From contig NW_027096027.1 of NCBI RefSeq assembly GCF_040115645.1, forward strand, positions 434,001 through 498,000: a stretch of DNA of 64,000 bases, read 5' to 3'. The notes below the pieces were generated by a model, which was given only the letters and a program-made list of their open reading frames with translations, did no database searches and was not told the DNA's origin. Below are positions 13,212 through 27,466 of this stretch, piece after piece. Made by a program: the position numbers and the translations under genes. The first letter of the stretch is position 1. Each line of letters begins with the position of its first letter. Origin of the DNA: Euwallacea fornicatus. Its lineage: Eukaryota; Arthropoda; Insecta; Coleoptera; Curculionidae.

Positions 13212-15499
13212 TTTATGTGCTCAAACACTCAAAATGTGTGATTGTTCTAAATTTGATGTTCGATAACTTCGACACATGACGACCAAATGTCTTAAACAGA
13301 GAGTCAAATTAATCAGCTCGACGAGATCTTTAAGATGACAAAACACATCATGATTGCATCTTGTTGAATTTCCAAGAAAAATAGTACTTTATGTGCTCAA
13401 ACACTCAAAATGTGTGATTGTTTTAAATTTGGAGGTCGATAACTTCGACAAATGACGACCAAATGTCTTAAACAGAGTGTCACATTAATCAACTCGACGA
13501 GATCTTTAAGATGACAAAACACATCATGATTGCATCTTGTTGAATTTCCAAGAAAAATAGTACTTTATGTGCTCAAACACTCAAAATGTGTGATTGTTTT
13601 AAATTTGGAGGTCGATAACTTCGACAAATGACGACCAAATGTCTTAAACAGAGTGTCACATTAATCAACTCGACGAGATCTTTAAGATGACAAAACACAT
13701 CATGATTGCATCTTGTTGAATTTCCAAGAAAAATAGTACTTTATGTGCTCAAACACTCAAAATGTGTGATTGTTTTAAATTTGGAGGTCGATAACTTCGA
13801 CAAATGACGACCAAATGTCTTAAACAGAGTGTCACATTAATCAACTCGACGAGATCTTTAAGATGACAAAACACATCATGATTGCATCTTGTTGAATTTC
13901 CAAGAAAAATAGTACTTTATGTGCTCAAACACTCAAAATGTGTGATTGTTCTAAATTTGGAGCTCGATAACTTCGACAAATGACGAACAAATGTCTTAAA
14001 CAGAGAGTCAAGTTAATCAGCTCGACGAGATCTTTAAGATGACAAAACACATCATAACTGCATCTTGTTGAATTTCAAAAAAAAATAATGCTTTATGTGC
14101 TCAAACACTCAAAATGTGTGATTGTTCTAAATTTGATGTTCGATAACTTCGACAAATGACGACCAAATGTCTTAAACAGAGAGTCAAATTAATCAGCTCG
14201 ACGAGATCTTTAAGATGACAAAACACATCATGATTGCATCTTGTTGAATTTCCAAGAAAAATAGTACTTTATGTGCTCAAACACTCAAAATGTGTGATTG
14301 TTTTAAATTTGGAGGTCGATAACTTCGACAAATGACGACCAAATGTCTTAAACAGAGTGTCACATTAATCAACTCGACGAGATCTTTAAGATGACAAAAC
14401 ACATCATGATTGCATCTTGTTGAATTTCCAAGAAAAATAGTACTTTATGTGCTCAAACACTCAAAATGTGTGATTGTTTTAAATTTGGAGGTCGATAACT
14501 TCGACAAATGACGACCAAATGTCTTAAACAGAGTGTCAGATTAATCAGCTCGACGAGATCTTTAAGATGACAAAACACATCATAATTGCGTCTTGTTGAA
14601 TTTCAAAAAAAAATAATGCTTTATGTGCTCAAACACTCAAAATGTGTGATTGTTCTAAATTTGAAGCTCGATAACTTCGACAAATGACGACCAAATGTCT
14701 TAAACAGAGAGTCAAATTAATCAGCTCGACGAGATCTTTAAGATGACAAAACACATCATGATTGCATCTTGTTGAATTTCAGAGAAAAATAGGACTTTAT
14801 GTGCTCAAACACTCAAAATGTGTGATTGTTCTAAATTTGAAGCTCGATAACTTCGACAAATGACGAACAAATGTCTTAAACAGAGTGTCAAATTAATCAA
14901 CTCGACGAGATCTTTAAGATGACAAAACACATCATGATTACATCTTGTTGAATTTCCAAGAAAAATAGTACTTTATGTGCTCAAACACTCAAAATGTGTG
15001 ATTGTTCTAAATTTGAAGCTCGATAACTTCGACAAATGACGACCAAATGTCTTAAACAGAGAGTCAAATTAATCAGCTCGACGAGATCTTTAAGATGACA
15101 AAACACATCATAATTGCATCTTGTTGAATTTCCAAGAAAAACAGTACTTTATGTGCTCAAACACTCAAAATGTGTGATTGTTCTAAATTTGATGTTCGAT
15201 AACTTCGACACATGACGACCAAATGTCTTAAACAGAGAGTCAAATTAATCAGCTCGACGAGATCTTTAAGATGACAAAACACATCATGATTGCATCTTGT
15301 TGAATTTCCAAGAAAAATAGTACTTTATGTGCTCAAACACTCAAAATGTGTGATTGTTCTAAATTTGGAACTCGATAACTTCGACAAATGACGAACAAAT
15401 GTCTTAAACAGAGAGTCAAATTAATCAGCTCGACGAGATCTTTAAGATGGCAAAACACATCATGATTGCATCTTGTTGAATTTCAGAGAAAAATAGGAC
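13212..15499. repeat. 13-monomer-type higher-order repeat, early 14-monomer form (first 13 monomers shown)
   Basis: The order of monomers is: gatgttc with gacacatg; three of the tttt/ggaggtc class; ggagctc with caagtt; gatgttc; two more of the tttt class (the second ending in poly-A); then three near-standard monomers, a second gacacatg monomer at 15148 and a ggaactc monomer at 15324. Compared with the later 13-mer units it has one extra near-standard monomer at 14620-14795, with a cagag linker. The counterpart in copy 2 begins at 53514. Confidence 0.75.
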
Positions 15500-15675
15500 T
15501 TTATGTGCTCAAACACTCAAAATGTGTGATTGTTCTAAATTTGAAGCTCGATAACTTCGACAAATGACGACCAAATGGCTTAAACAGAATGTCAAATTAA
15601 TCAACTCGACGAGATCTTTAAGATGACAAAACGCATCATGATTGCATCTTGTTGAATTTCCAAGAAAAATAGTAA

Positions 15676-16027
15676 TTTATGTGCTCAAACACTCAAAATG
15701 TGTGATTGTTCTAAATTTGAAGCTCGATAACTTCGACAAATGACGACCAAATGTCTTAAACAGAGAGTCAAATTAATCAGCTTGACGAGATCTTTAAGAT
15801 GACAAAACGCATCATGATTGCATCTTGTTGAATTTCCAAGAAAAATAGTAATTTATGTGCTCAAACACTCAAAATGTGTGATTGTTCTAAATTTGATATT
15901 CGATAACTTCGACAAATGACGACCAAATGTCTTAAACAGAGAGTCAAATTAATCAGCTCGACGAGATCTTTAAGATGACAAAACACATCATGATTGCATC
16001 TTGTTGAATTGCAAAAAAAAATAATGC
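15676..16027. repeat. Two-monomer insertion in copy 1
   Basis: Copy 1 has two monomers here (15676 and 15852) with no counterpart in copy 2. Downstream markers shift from offset 40302 to 39950, which is exactly 352 bp. The inserted pair resembles the following pair at 16028 and 16204: gcatcatgatt, a taatttatg start and gatattcg. It includes a poly-A linker after gaattgc. The preceding monomer at 15500 (marker aaatggctt) is a hybrid relative to its counterpart at 55802. Confidence 0.75.
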
Positions 16028-18843
16028 TTTATGTGCTCAAACACTCAAAATGTGTGATTGTTCTAAATTTGAAGCTCGATAACTTCGACAAATGACGACC
16101 AAATGTCTTAAACTGAGAGTCAAATTAATCAGCTCGACGAGATCTTTAAGATGACAAAACGCATCATGATTGCATCTTGTTGAATTTCCAAGAAAAATAG
16201 TAATTTATGTGCTCAAACACTCAAAATGTGTGATTGTTCTAAATTTGATATTCGATAACTTCGACAAATGACGACCAAATGTCTTAAACAGAGAGTCAAA
16301 TTAATCAGCTCGACGAGATCTTTAAGATGACAAAACACATCATGATTGCATCTTGTTGAATTTCAGAGAAAAATAGGACTTTATGTGCTCAAACACTCAA
16401 AATGTGTGATTGTTCTAAATTTGATGTTCGATAACTTCGACAAATGACGACCAAATGTCTTAAACAGAGAGTCAAAGTAATCAGCTCGACGAGATCTTTA
16501 AGATGACAAAACACATCATAATTGCATCTTGTTGAACTTCAGAGAAAAATAGGACTTTATGTGCTCAAACACTCAAAATGTGTGATTGTTCTAAATTTGA
16601 AGCTTGATAACTTCGACAAATGACGACCAAATGTCTTAAACAGAGAGTCAAAGTAATCAGCTCGACGAGATCTTTAAGATGGCAAAACACATCATGATTG
16701 CATCTTGTTGAATTTCAGAGAAAAATAGGACTTTATGTGCTCAAACACTCAAAATGTGTGATTGTTCTAAATTTGAAGCTCGATAACTTCGACAAATGAC
16801 GACCAAATGTCTTAAACAGAGAGTCAAATTAATCAGCTCGACGAGATCTTTAAGATGACAAAACACATCATGATTGCATCTTGTTGAATTTCCAAGAAAA
16901 ATAGTACTTTATGTGCTCAAACACTCAAAATGTGTGATTGTTCTAAATTTGATATTCGATAACTTCGACAAATGACGACCAAATGTCTTAAACAGAGAGT
17001 CAAATTAATCAGCTCGACGAGATCTTTAAGATGGCAAAACACATCATGATTGCATCTTGTTGAATTTCCAAGAAAAATAGTACTTTATGTGCTCAAACAC
17101 AAAAAATGAGTGATTGTTCTAAATTTGAAGCTCGAAAACTTCGACAAATGACGACCAAATGTCTTAAACAGAGTGTCACATTAATCAACTCGACGAGATC
17201 TTTAAGATGACAAAACACATCATGATTGCATCTTGTTGAATTTCCAAGAAAAATAGTACTTTATGTGCTCAAACACTCAAAATGTGTGATTGTTTTAAAT
17301 TTGGAGGTCGATAACTTCGACAAATGACGACCAAATGTCTTAAACAGAGTGTCAAATTAATCAACTCGACGAGATCTTTAAGATGACAAAACACATCATG
17401 ATTGCATCTTGTTGAATTTCCAAGAAAAATAGTACTTTATGTGCTCAAACACTCAAAATGTGTGATTGTTCTAAATTTGAAGCTCGAAAACTTCGACAAA
17501 TGACGACCAAATGTCTTAAACAGAGAGTCAAATTAATCAGCTCGACGAGATCTTTAAGATGACAAAACACAACATAATTGCATCTTGTTGAACTTCAGAG
17601 AAAAATAGGACTTTATGTGCTCAAACACTCAAAATGTGTGATTGTTCTAAATTTGAAACTTGATAACTTCGACAAATGACGACCAAATGTCTTAAACAGA
17701 ATGTCAAATTAATCAACTCGACGAGATCTTTAAGATGGCAAAACACATCATGATTGCATCTTGTTGAATTTCAGAGAAAAATAGGACTTTATGTGCTCAA
17801 ACACTCAAAATGTGTGATTGTTCTAAATTTGAAGCTCGATAACTTCGACAAATGACAACCCAATGTCTTAAACAGAGTGTCAAATTAATCAACTCGACGA
17901 GATCTTTAAGATGACAAAACACATCATGATTACATCTTGTTGAATTTCAGAGAAAAATAGGACTTTATGTGCTCAAACACTCAAAATGTGTGATTGTTCT
18001 AAATTTGAAGCTCGATAACTTCGACAAATGACGACCAAATGTCTTAAACAGAGAGTCAAATTAATCAGCTCGACGAGATCTTTAAGATGACAAAACGCAT
18101 CATGATCGCATCTTGTTGAATTTCCATGAAAAATAGTAATTTATGTGCTCAAACACTCAAAATGTGTGATTGTTCTAAATTTGATGTTCGATAACTTCGA
18201 CACATGACGACCAAATGTCTTAAACAGAGAGTCAAATTAATCAGCTCGACGAGATCTTTAAGATGACAAAACACATCATGATTGCATCTTGTTGAATTTC
18301 CAAGAAAAATAGTACTTTATGTGCTCAAACACTCAAAATGTGTGATTGTTTTAAATTTGGAGGTCGATAACTTCGACAAATGACGACCAAATGTCTTAAA
18401 CAGAGTGTCACATTAATCAACTCGACGAGATCTTTAAGATGACAAAACACATCATGATTGCATCTTGTTGAATTTCCAAGAAAAATAGTACTTTATGTGC
18501 TCAAACACTCAAAATGTGTGATTGTTTTAAATTTGGAGGTCGATAACTTCGACAAATGACGACCAAATGTCTTAAACAGAGTGTCACATTAATCAACTCG
18601 ACGAGATCTTTAAGATGACAAAACACATCATGATTGCATCTTGTTGAATTTCCAAGAAAAATAGTACTTTATGTGCTCAAACACTCAAAATGTGTGATTG
18701 TTTTAAATTTGGAGGTCGATAACTTCGACAAATGACGACCAAATGTCTTAAACAGAGTGTCAGATTAATCAGCTCGACGAGATCTTTAAGATGACAAAAC
18801 ACATCATAATTGCGTCTTGTTGAATTTCAAAAAAAAATAATGC

Positions 18844-21131
18844 TTTATGTGCTCAAACACTCAAAATGTGTGATTGTTCTAAATTTGATGTTCGATAACT
18901 TCGACACATGACGACCAAATGTCTTAAACAGAGAGTCAAATTAATCAGCTCGACGAGATCTTTAAGATGACAAAACACATCATGATTGCATCTTGTTGAA
19001 TTTCCAAGAAAAATAGTACTTTATGTGCTCAAACACTCAAAATGTGTGATTGTTTTAAATTTGGAGGTCGATAACTTCGACAAATGACGACCAAATGTCT
19101 TAAACAGAGTGTCACATTAATCAACTCGACGAGATCTTTAAGATGACAAAACACATCATGATTGCATCTTGTTGAATTTCCAAGAAAAATAGTACTTTAT
19201 GTGCTCAAACACTCAAAATGTGTGATTGTTTTAAATTTGGAGGTCGATAACTTCGACAAATGACGACCAAATGTCTTAAACAGAGTGTCACATTAATCAA
19301 CTCGACGAGATCTTTAAGATGACAAAACACATCATGATTGCATCTTGTTGAATTTCCAAGAAAAATAGTACTTTATGTGCTCAAACACTCAAAATGTGTG
19401 ATTGTTTTAAATTTGGAGGTCGATAACTTCGACAAATGACGACCAAATGTCTTAAACAGAGTGTCACATTAATCAACTCGACGAGATCTTTAAGATGACA
19501 AAACACATCATGATTGCATCTTGTTGAATTTCCAAGAAAAATAGTACTTTATGTGCTCAAACACTCAAAATGTGTGATTGTTCTAAATTTGGAGCTCGAT
19601 AACTTCGACAAATGACGAACAAATGTCTTAAACAGAGAGTCAAGTTAATCAGCTCGACGAGATCTTTAAGATGACAAAACACATCATAACTGCATCTTGT
19701 TGAATTTCAAAAAAAAATAATGCTTTATGTGCTCAAACACTCAAAATGTGTGATTGTTCTAAATTTGATGTTCGATAACTTCGACAAATGACGACCAAAT
19801 GTCTTAAACAGAGAGTCAAATTAATCAGCTCGACGAGATCTTTAAGATGACAAAACACATCATGATTGCATCTTGTTGAATTTCCAAGAAAAATAGTACT
19901 TTATGTGCTCAAACACTCAAAATGTGTGATTGTTTTAAATTTGGAGGTCGATAACTTCGACAAATGACGACCAAATGTCTTAAACAGAGTGTCACATTAA
20001 TCAACTCGACGAGATCTTTAAGATGACAAAACACATCATGATTGCATCTTGTTGAATTTCCAAGAAAAATAGTACTTTATGTGCTCAAACACTCAAAATG
20101 TGTGATTGTTTTAAATTTGGAGGTCGATAACTTCGACAAATGACGACCAAATGTCTTAAACAGAGTGTCAGATTAATCAGCTCGACGAGATCTTTAAGAT
20201 GACAAAACACATCATAATTGCGTCTTGTTGAATTTCAAAAAAAAATAATGCTTTATGTGCTCAAACACTCAAAATGTGTGATTGTTCTAAATTTGAAGCT
20301 CGATAACTTCGACAAATGACGACCAAATGTCTTAAACAGAGAGTCAAATTAATCAGCTCGACGAGATCTTTAAGATGACAAAACACATCATGATTACATC
20401 TTGTTGAATTTCCAAGAAAAATAGTACTTTATGTGCTCAAACACTCAAAATGTGTGATTGTTCTAAATTTGAAGCTCGATAACTTCGACAAATGACGACC
20501 AAATGTCTTAAACAGAGAGTCAAATTAATCAGCTCGACGAGATCTTTAAGATGACAAAACACATCATAATTGCATCTTGTTGAATTTCCAAGAAAAACAG
20601 TACTTTATGTGCTCAAACACTCAAAATGTGTGATTGTTCTAAATTTGATGTTCGATAACTTCGACACATGACGACCAAATGTCTTAAACAGAGAGTCAAA
20701 TTAATCAGCTCGACGAGATCTTTAAGATGACAAAACACATCATGATTGCATCTTGTTGAATTTCCAAGAAAAATAGTACTTTATGTGCTCAAACACTCAA
20801 AATGTGTGATTGTTCTAAATTTGGAACTCGATAACTTCGACAAATGACGAACAAATGTCTTAAACAGAATGTCAAATTAATCAACTCGACGAGATCTTTG
20901 AGATGACAAAACACATCATAATTGCATCTTGTTGAATTGCAAAAAAAAATAATGCTTTATGTGCTCAAACACTCAAAATGTGTGATTGTTCTAAATTTGA
21001 AGCTCGATAACTTCGACAAATGACGACCAAATGTCTTAAACAGAGAGTCAAATTAATCAGCTCGACGAGATCTTTAAGATGACAAAACGCATCATGATTG
21101 CATCTTGTTGAATTTCCAAGAAAAATAGTAA
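18844..21131. repeat. 13-monomer higher-order repeat unit A (2,288 bp)
   Basis: The unit runs from the gacacatg monomer at 18844, through three tttt/ggaggtc monomers, the ggagctc/caagtt monomer at 19548 and so on, to the gcatcatg monomer at 20956. The next unit begins at 21132. The caagtt marker at 19641 recurs at 21929, exactly 13 monomers later. It is preceded by a four-monomer partial start of the same unit at 18140-18843. Confidence 0.85.
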
Positions 21132-23419
21132 TTTATGTGCTCAAACACTCAAAATGTGTGATTGTTCTAAATTTGATATTCGATAACTTCGACACATGAC
21201 GACCAAATGTCTTAAACAGAGAGTCAAATTAATCAGCTCGACGAGATCTTTAAGATGACAAAACACATCATGATTGCATCTTGTTGAATTTCCAAGAAAA
21301 ATAGTACTTTATGTGCTCAAACACTCAAAATGTGTGATTGTTTTAAATTTGGAGGTCGATAACTTCGACAAATGACGACCAAATGTCTTAAACAGAGTGT
21401 CACATTAATCAACTCGACGAGATCTTTAAGATGACAAAACACATCATGATTGCATCTTGTTGAATTTCCAAGAAAAATAGTACTTTATGTGCTCAAACAC
21501 TCAAAATGTGTGATTGTTTTAAATTTGGAGGTCGATAACTTCGACAAATGACGACCAAATGTCTTAAACAGAGTGTCACATTAATCAACTCGACGAGATC
21601 TTTAAGATGACAAAACACATCATGATTGCATCTTGTTGAATTTCCAAGAAAAATAGTACTTTATGTGCTCAAACACTCAAAATGTGTGATTGTTTTAAAT
21701 TTGGAGGTCGATAACTTCGACAAATGACGACCAAATGTCTTAAACAGAGTGTCACATTAATCAACTCGACGAGATCTTTAAGATGACAAAACACATCATG
21801 ATTGCATCTTGTTGAATTTCCAAGAAAAATAGTACTTTATGTGCTCAAACACTCAAAATGTGTGATTGTTCTAAATTTGGAGCTCGATAACTTCGACAAA
21901 TGACGAACAAATGTCTTAAACAGAGAGTCAAGTTAATCAGCTCGACGAGATCTTTAAGATGACAAAACACATCATAACTGCATCTTGTTGAATTTCAAAA
22001 AAAAATAATGCTTTATGTGCTCAAACACTCAAAATGTGTGATTGTTCTAAATTTGATGTTCGATAACTTCGACAAATGACGACCAAATGTCTTAAACAGA
22101 GAGTCAAATTAATCAGCTCGACGAGATCTTTAAGATGACAAAACACATCATGATTGCATCTTGTTGAATTTCCAAGAAAAATAGTACTTTATGTGCTCAA
22201 ACACTCAAAATGTGTGATTGTTTTAAATTTGGAGGTCGATAACTTCGACAAATGACGACCAAATGTCTTAAACAGAGTGTCACATTAATCAACTCGACGA
22301 GATCTTTAAGATGACAAAACACATCATGATTGCATCTTGTTGAATTTCCAAGAAAAATAGTACTTTATGTGCTCAAACACTCAAAATGTGTGATTGTTTT
22401 AAATTTGGAGGTCGATAACTTCGACAAATGACGACCAAATGTCTTAAACAGAGTGTCAGATTAATCAGCTCGACGAGATCTTTAAGATGACAAAACACAT
22501 CATAATTGCGTCTTGTTGAATTTCAAAAAAAAATAATGCTTTATGTGCTCAAACACTCAAAATGTGTGATTGTTCTAAATTTGAAGCTCGATAACTTCGA
22601 CAAATGACGACCAAATGTCTTAAACAGAGAGTCAAATTAATCAGCTCGACGAGATCTTTAAGATGACAAAACACATCATGATTACATCTTGTTGAATTTC
22701 CAAGAAAAATAGTACTTTATGTGCTCAAACACTCAAAATGTGTGATTGTTCTAAATTTGAAGCTCGATAACTTCGACAAATGACGACCAAATGTCTTAAA
22801 CAGAGAGTCAAATTAATCAGCTCGACGAGATCTTTAAGATGACAAAACACATCATAATTGCATCTTGTTGAATTTCCAAGAAAAACAGTACTTTATGTGC
22901 TCAAACACTCAAAATGTGTGATTGTTCTAAATTTGATGTTCGATAACTTCGACACATGACGACCAAATGTCTTAAACAGAGAGTCAAATTAATCAGCTCG
23001 ACGAGATCTTTAAGATGACAAAACACATCATGATTGCATCTTGTTGAATTTCCAAGAAAAATAGTACTTTATGTGCTCAAACACTCAAAATGTGTGATTG
23101 TTCTAAATTTGGAACTCGATAACTTCGACAAATGACGAACAAATGTCTTAAACAGAATGTCAAATTAATCAACTCGACGAGATCTTTGAGATGACAAAAC
23201 ACATCATAATTGCATCTTGTTGAATTGCAAAAAAAAATAATGCTTTATGTGCTCAAACACTCAAAATGTGTGATTGTTCTAAATTTGAAGCTCGATAACT
23301 TCGACAAATGACGACCAAATGTCTTAAACAGAGAGTCAAATTAATCAGCTCGACGAGATCTTTAAGATGACAAAACGCATCATGATTGCATCTTGTTGAA
23401 TTTCCAAGAAAAATAGTAA
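21132..23419. repeat. 13-monomer higher-order repeat unit B (2,288 bp)
   Basis: This is the same order of monomers as unit A. Its first monomer is a hybrid: gatattcg as in the monomer at 23420, followed by gacacatg as in 18844. The switch falls within 21179-21194. Copy 2 has only one unit in the equivalent place (58090-60377), where copy 1 has 4+13+13 monomers. Confidence 0.85.
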
Positions 23420-26400
23420 TTTATGTGCTCAAACACTCAAAATGTGTGATTGTTCTAAATTTGATATTCGATAACTTCGACAAATGACGACCAAATGTCT
23501 TAAACAGAGAGTCAAATTAATCAGCTCGACGAGATCTTTAAGATGACAAAACACATCATGATTGCATCTTGTTGAATTTCAGAGAAAAATAGGACTTTAT
23601 GTGCTCAAACACTCAAAATGTGTGATTGTTCTAAATTTGATGTTCGATAACTTCGACAAATGACGACCAAATGTCTTAAACAGAGAGTCAAAGTAATCAG
23701 CTCGACGAGATCTTTAAGATGACAAAACACATCATAATTGCATCTTGTTGAACTTCAGAGAAAAATAGGACTTTATGTGCTCAAACACTCAAAATGTGTG
23801 ATTGTTCTAAATTTGAAGCTTGATAACTTCGACAAATGACGACCAAATGTCTTAAACAGAGAGTCAAATTAATCAGCTCGACGAGATCTTTAAGATGACA
23901 AAACACATCATGATTGCATCTTGTTGAATTTCCAAGAAAAATATTACTTTATGTGCTCAAACACTCAAAATGTGTGATTGTTCTAAATTTGATATTCGAT
24001 AACTTCGACAAATGACGACCAAATGTCTTAAACAGAGAGTCAAATTAATCAGCTCGACGAGATCTTTAAGATGGCAAAACACATCATGATTGCATCTTGT
24101 TGAATTTCCAAGAAAAATAGTACTTTATGTGCTCAAACACAAAAAATGTGTGATTGTTCTAAATTTGAAGCTCGAAAACTTCGACAAATGACGACCAAAT
24201 GTCTTAAACAGAATGTCAAATTAATCAACTCGACGAGATCTTTAAGATGGCAAAACACATCATGATTGCATCTTGTAGAATTTCAGAGAAAAATAGGACT
24301 TTATGTGCTCAAACACTCAAAATTTGTGATTGTTCTAAATTTGAAGCTCGATAACTTCGACAAATGACGACCAAATGTCTTAAACAGAGAGTCAAAGTAA
24401 TCAGCTCGACGAGATCTTTAAGATGACAGAACACATCATTATTGCATCTTGTTGAACTTCAGAGAAAAATAGGACTTTATGTGCTCAAACACTCAAAATG
24501 TGTGATTGTTCTAAATTTGAAGCTTGATAACTTCGACAAATGACGACCAAATGTCTTAAACAGAATGTCAAATTAATCAACTCGACGAGATCTTTAAGAT
24601 GGCAAAACACATCATGATTGCATCTTGTTGAATTTCCAAGAAAAATAGTACTTTATGTGCTCAAACACTCAAAATGTGTGATTGTTCTAAATTTGAAGCT
24701 CGAAAACTTCGACAAATGACGACCAAATGTCTTAAACAGAGTGTCAAATTAATCAACTCGACGAGATCTTTAAGATGGCAAAACACATCATGATTGCATC
24801 TTGTTGAATTTCCAAGAAAAATAGTACTTTATGTGCTCAAACACAAAAAATGTGTGATTGTTCTAAATTTGAAGCTCGAAAACTTCGACAAATGACGACC
24901 AAATGTCTTAAACAGAATGTCAAATTAATCAACTCGACGAGATCTTTAAGATGGCAAAACACATCATGATTGCATCTTGTTGAATTTCAGAGAAAAATAG
25001 GACTTTATGTGCTCAAACACTCAAAATTTGTGATTGTTCTAAATTTGAAGCTCGATAACTTCGACAAATGACGACCAAATGTCTTAAACAGAGAGTCAAA
25101 GTAATCAGCTCGACGAGATCTTTAAGATGACAAAACACATCATAATTGCATCTTGTTGAACTTCAGAGAAAAATAGGACTTTATGTGCTCAAACACTCAA
25201 AATGTGTGATTGTTCTAAATTTGAAGCTTGATAACTTCGACAAATGACGACCAAATGTCTTAAACAGAATGTCAAATTAATCAACTCGACGAGATCTTTA
25301 AGATGGCAAAACACATCATGATTGCATCTTGTTGAATTTCAGAGAAAAATAGGACTTTATGTGCTCAAACACTCAAAATGTGTGATTGTTCTAAATTTGA
25401 AGCTCGAAAACTTCGACAAATGACGACCAAATGTCTTAAACAGAGTGTCAAATTAATCAACTCGACGAGATCTTTAAGATGGCAAAACACATCATGATTG
25501 CATCTTGTTGAATTTCCAAGAAAAATAGTACTTTATGTGCTCAAACACAAAAAATGTGTGATTGTTCTAAATTTGAAGCTCGAAAACTTCGACAAATGAC
25601 GACCAAATGTCTTAAACAGAATGTCAAATTAATCAACTCGACGAGATCTTTAAGATGGCAAAACACATCATGATTGCATCTTGTTGAATTTCAGAGAAAA
25701 ATAGGACTTTATGTGCTCAAACACTCAAAATTTGTGATTGTTCTAAATTTGAAGCTCGAAAACTTCGACAAATGACGACCAAATGTCTTAAACAGAATGT
25801 CAAATTAATCAACTCGACGAGATCTTTAAGATGGCAAAACACATCATGATTGCATCTTGTTGAATTTCAGAGAAAAATAGGACTTTATGTGCTCAAACAC
25901 TCAAAATGTGTGATTGTTCTAAATTTGAAGCTCGATAACTTCGACAAATGACGACCAAATGTCTTAAACAGAGAGTCAAATTAATCAGCTCGACGAGATC
26001 TTTAAGATGACAAAACACATCATGATTGCATCTTGTTGAATTTCCAAGAAAAACAGTACTTTAGGTGCTCAAACACACAAAATGTGTGATTGTTCTAAAT
26101 TTCGAGGTCGATAACTTCGACAAATGACGACCAAATGTCTTAAACAGAGTGTCAAATTAATCAACTCGACGAGATCTTTATGATGACAAAACACATCATG
26201 ATTGCATCTTGTTGAACTTCAGAGAAAAATAGGACTTTATGTGCTCAAACACTCAAAATGTGTGATTGTTCTAAATTTGAAGCTTGATAACTTCGACAAA
26301 TGACGACCAAATGTCTTAAACAGAATGTCAAATTAATCAGCTCGACGAGATCTTTAAGATGACAAAACACATCATGATTGCATCTTGTTGAATTTCCAAG

Positions 26401-26763
26401 AAAAATAGTACTTTATGTGCTCAAACACTCAAAATGTGTGATTGTTCTAAATTTGAAGCTCGAAAACTTCGACAAATGACGACCAAATGTCTTAAACAGA
26501 ATGTCAAATTAATCAACTCGACGAGATCTTTAAGATGGCCAAACACATCATGATTGCATCTTGTTGAATTTCAGAGAAAAATAGGACTTTATGTGCTCAA
26601 ACACTCAAAATGTGTGATTGTTCTAAATTTGAAGCTCGATAACTTCGACAAATGACGACCAAATGTCTTAAACAGAGAGTCAAATTAATCAGCTCGACGA
26701 GATCTTTAAGATGACAAAACACATCATAATTGCGTCTTGTTGAATTTCAAAAAAAAAAAATGC

Positions 26764-26938
26764 TTTATGTGCTCAAACACTCAAAATGTGTCATTGTTCT
26801 AAATTTGAAGCTCGATAACTTCGACAAATGACGACCAAATGTCTTAAACAGAGAGTCAAATTAATCAGCTCGACGAGATCTTTAAGATGACAAAACACAT
26901 CATAATTGCGTCTTGTTGAATTTCAAAAAAAAAAATGC
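26764..26938. repeat. 175-bp monomer (one A short)
   Basis: This monomer has gtgtcatt (C at position 29) and ends in a run of 11 A before tgc, where the preceding monomer (26588) has 12. It is one of only three net length changes found in the window. Confidence 0.85.
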
Positions 26939-27466
26939 TTTATGTGCTCAAACACTCAAAATGTGTCATTGTTCTAAATTTGAAGCTCGATAACTTCGAC
27001 AAATGACGACCAAATGTCTTAAACAGAGAGTCAAATTAATCAGCTCGACGAGATCTTTAAGATGACAAAACACATCATGATTGCATCTTGTTGAATTTCC
27101 AAGAAAAATAGTACTTTATGTGCTCAAACACTCAAAATGTGTGATTGTTCTAAATTTGAAGCTCGAAAACTTCGACAAATGACGACCAAATGTCTTAAAC
27201 AGAGAGTCAAATTAATCAGCTCGACGAGATCTTTAAGGTGACAAAACACATCATGATTGCATCTTGTTGAATTTCCAAGAAAAATAGTACTTTATGTGCT
27301 CAAACACTCAAAATGTGTGATTGTTCTAAATTTGAAGCTCGAAAACTTCGACAAATGACGACCAAATGTCTTAAACAGAGAGTCAAATTAATCAGCTCGA
27401 CGAGATCTTTAAGATGACAAAACACATCATGATTGCATCTTGTTGAATTTCCAAGAAAAATAGTAC

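Noticed and set aside
26739..26763. Retrotransposon insertion marked by poly-A runs
   Set aside because: The poly-A linkers are a regular monomer variant, in phase, with no target-site duplication or foreign sequence beside them.
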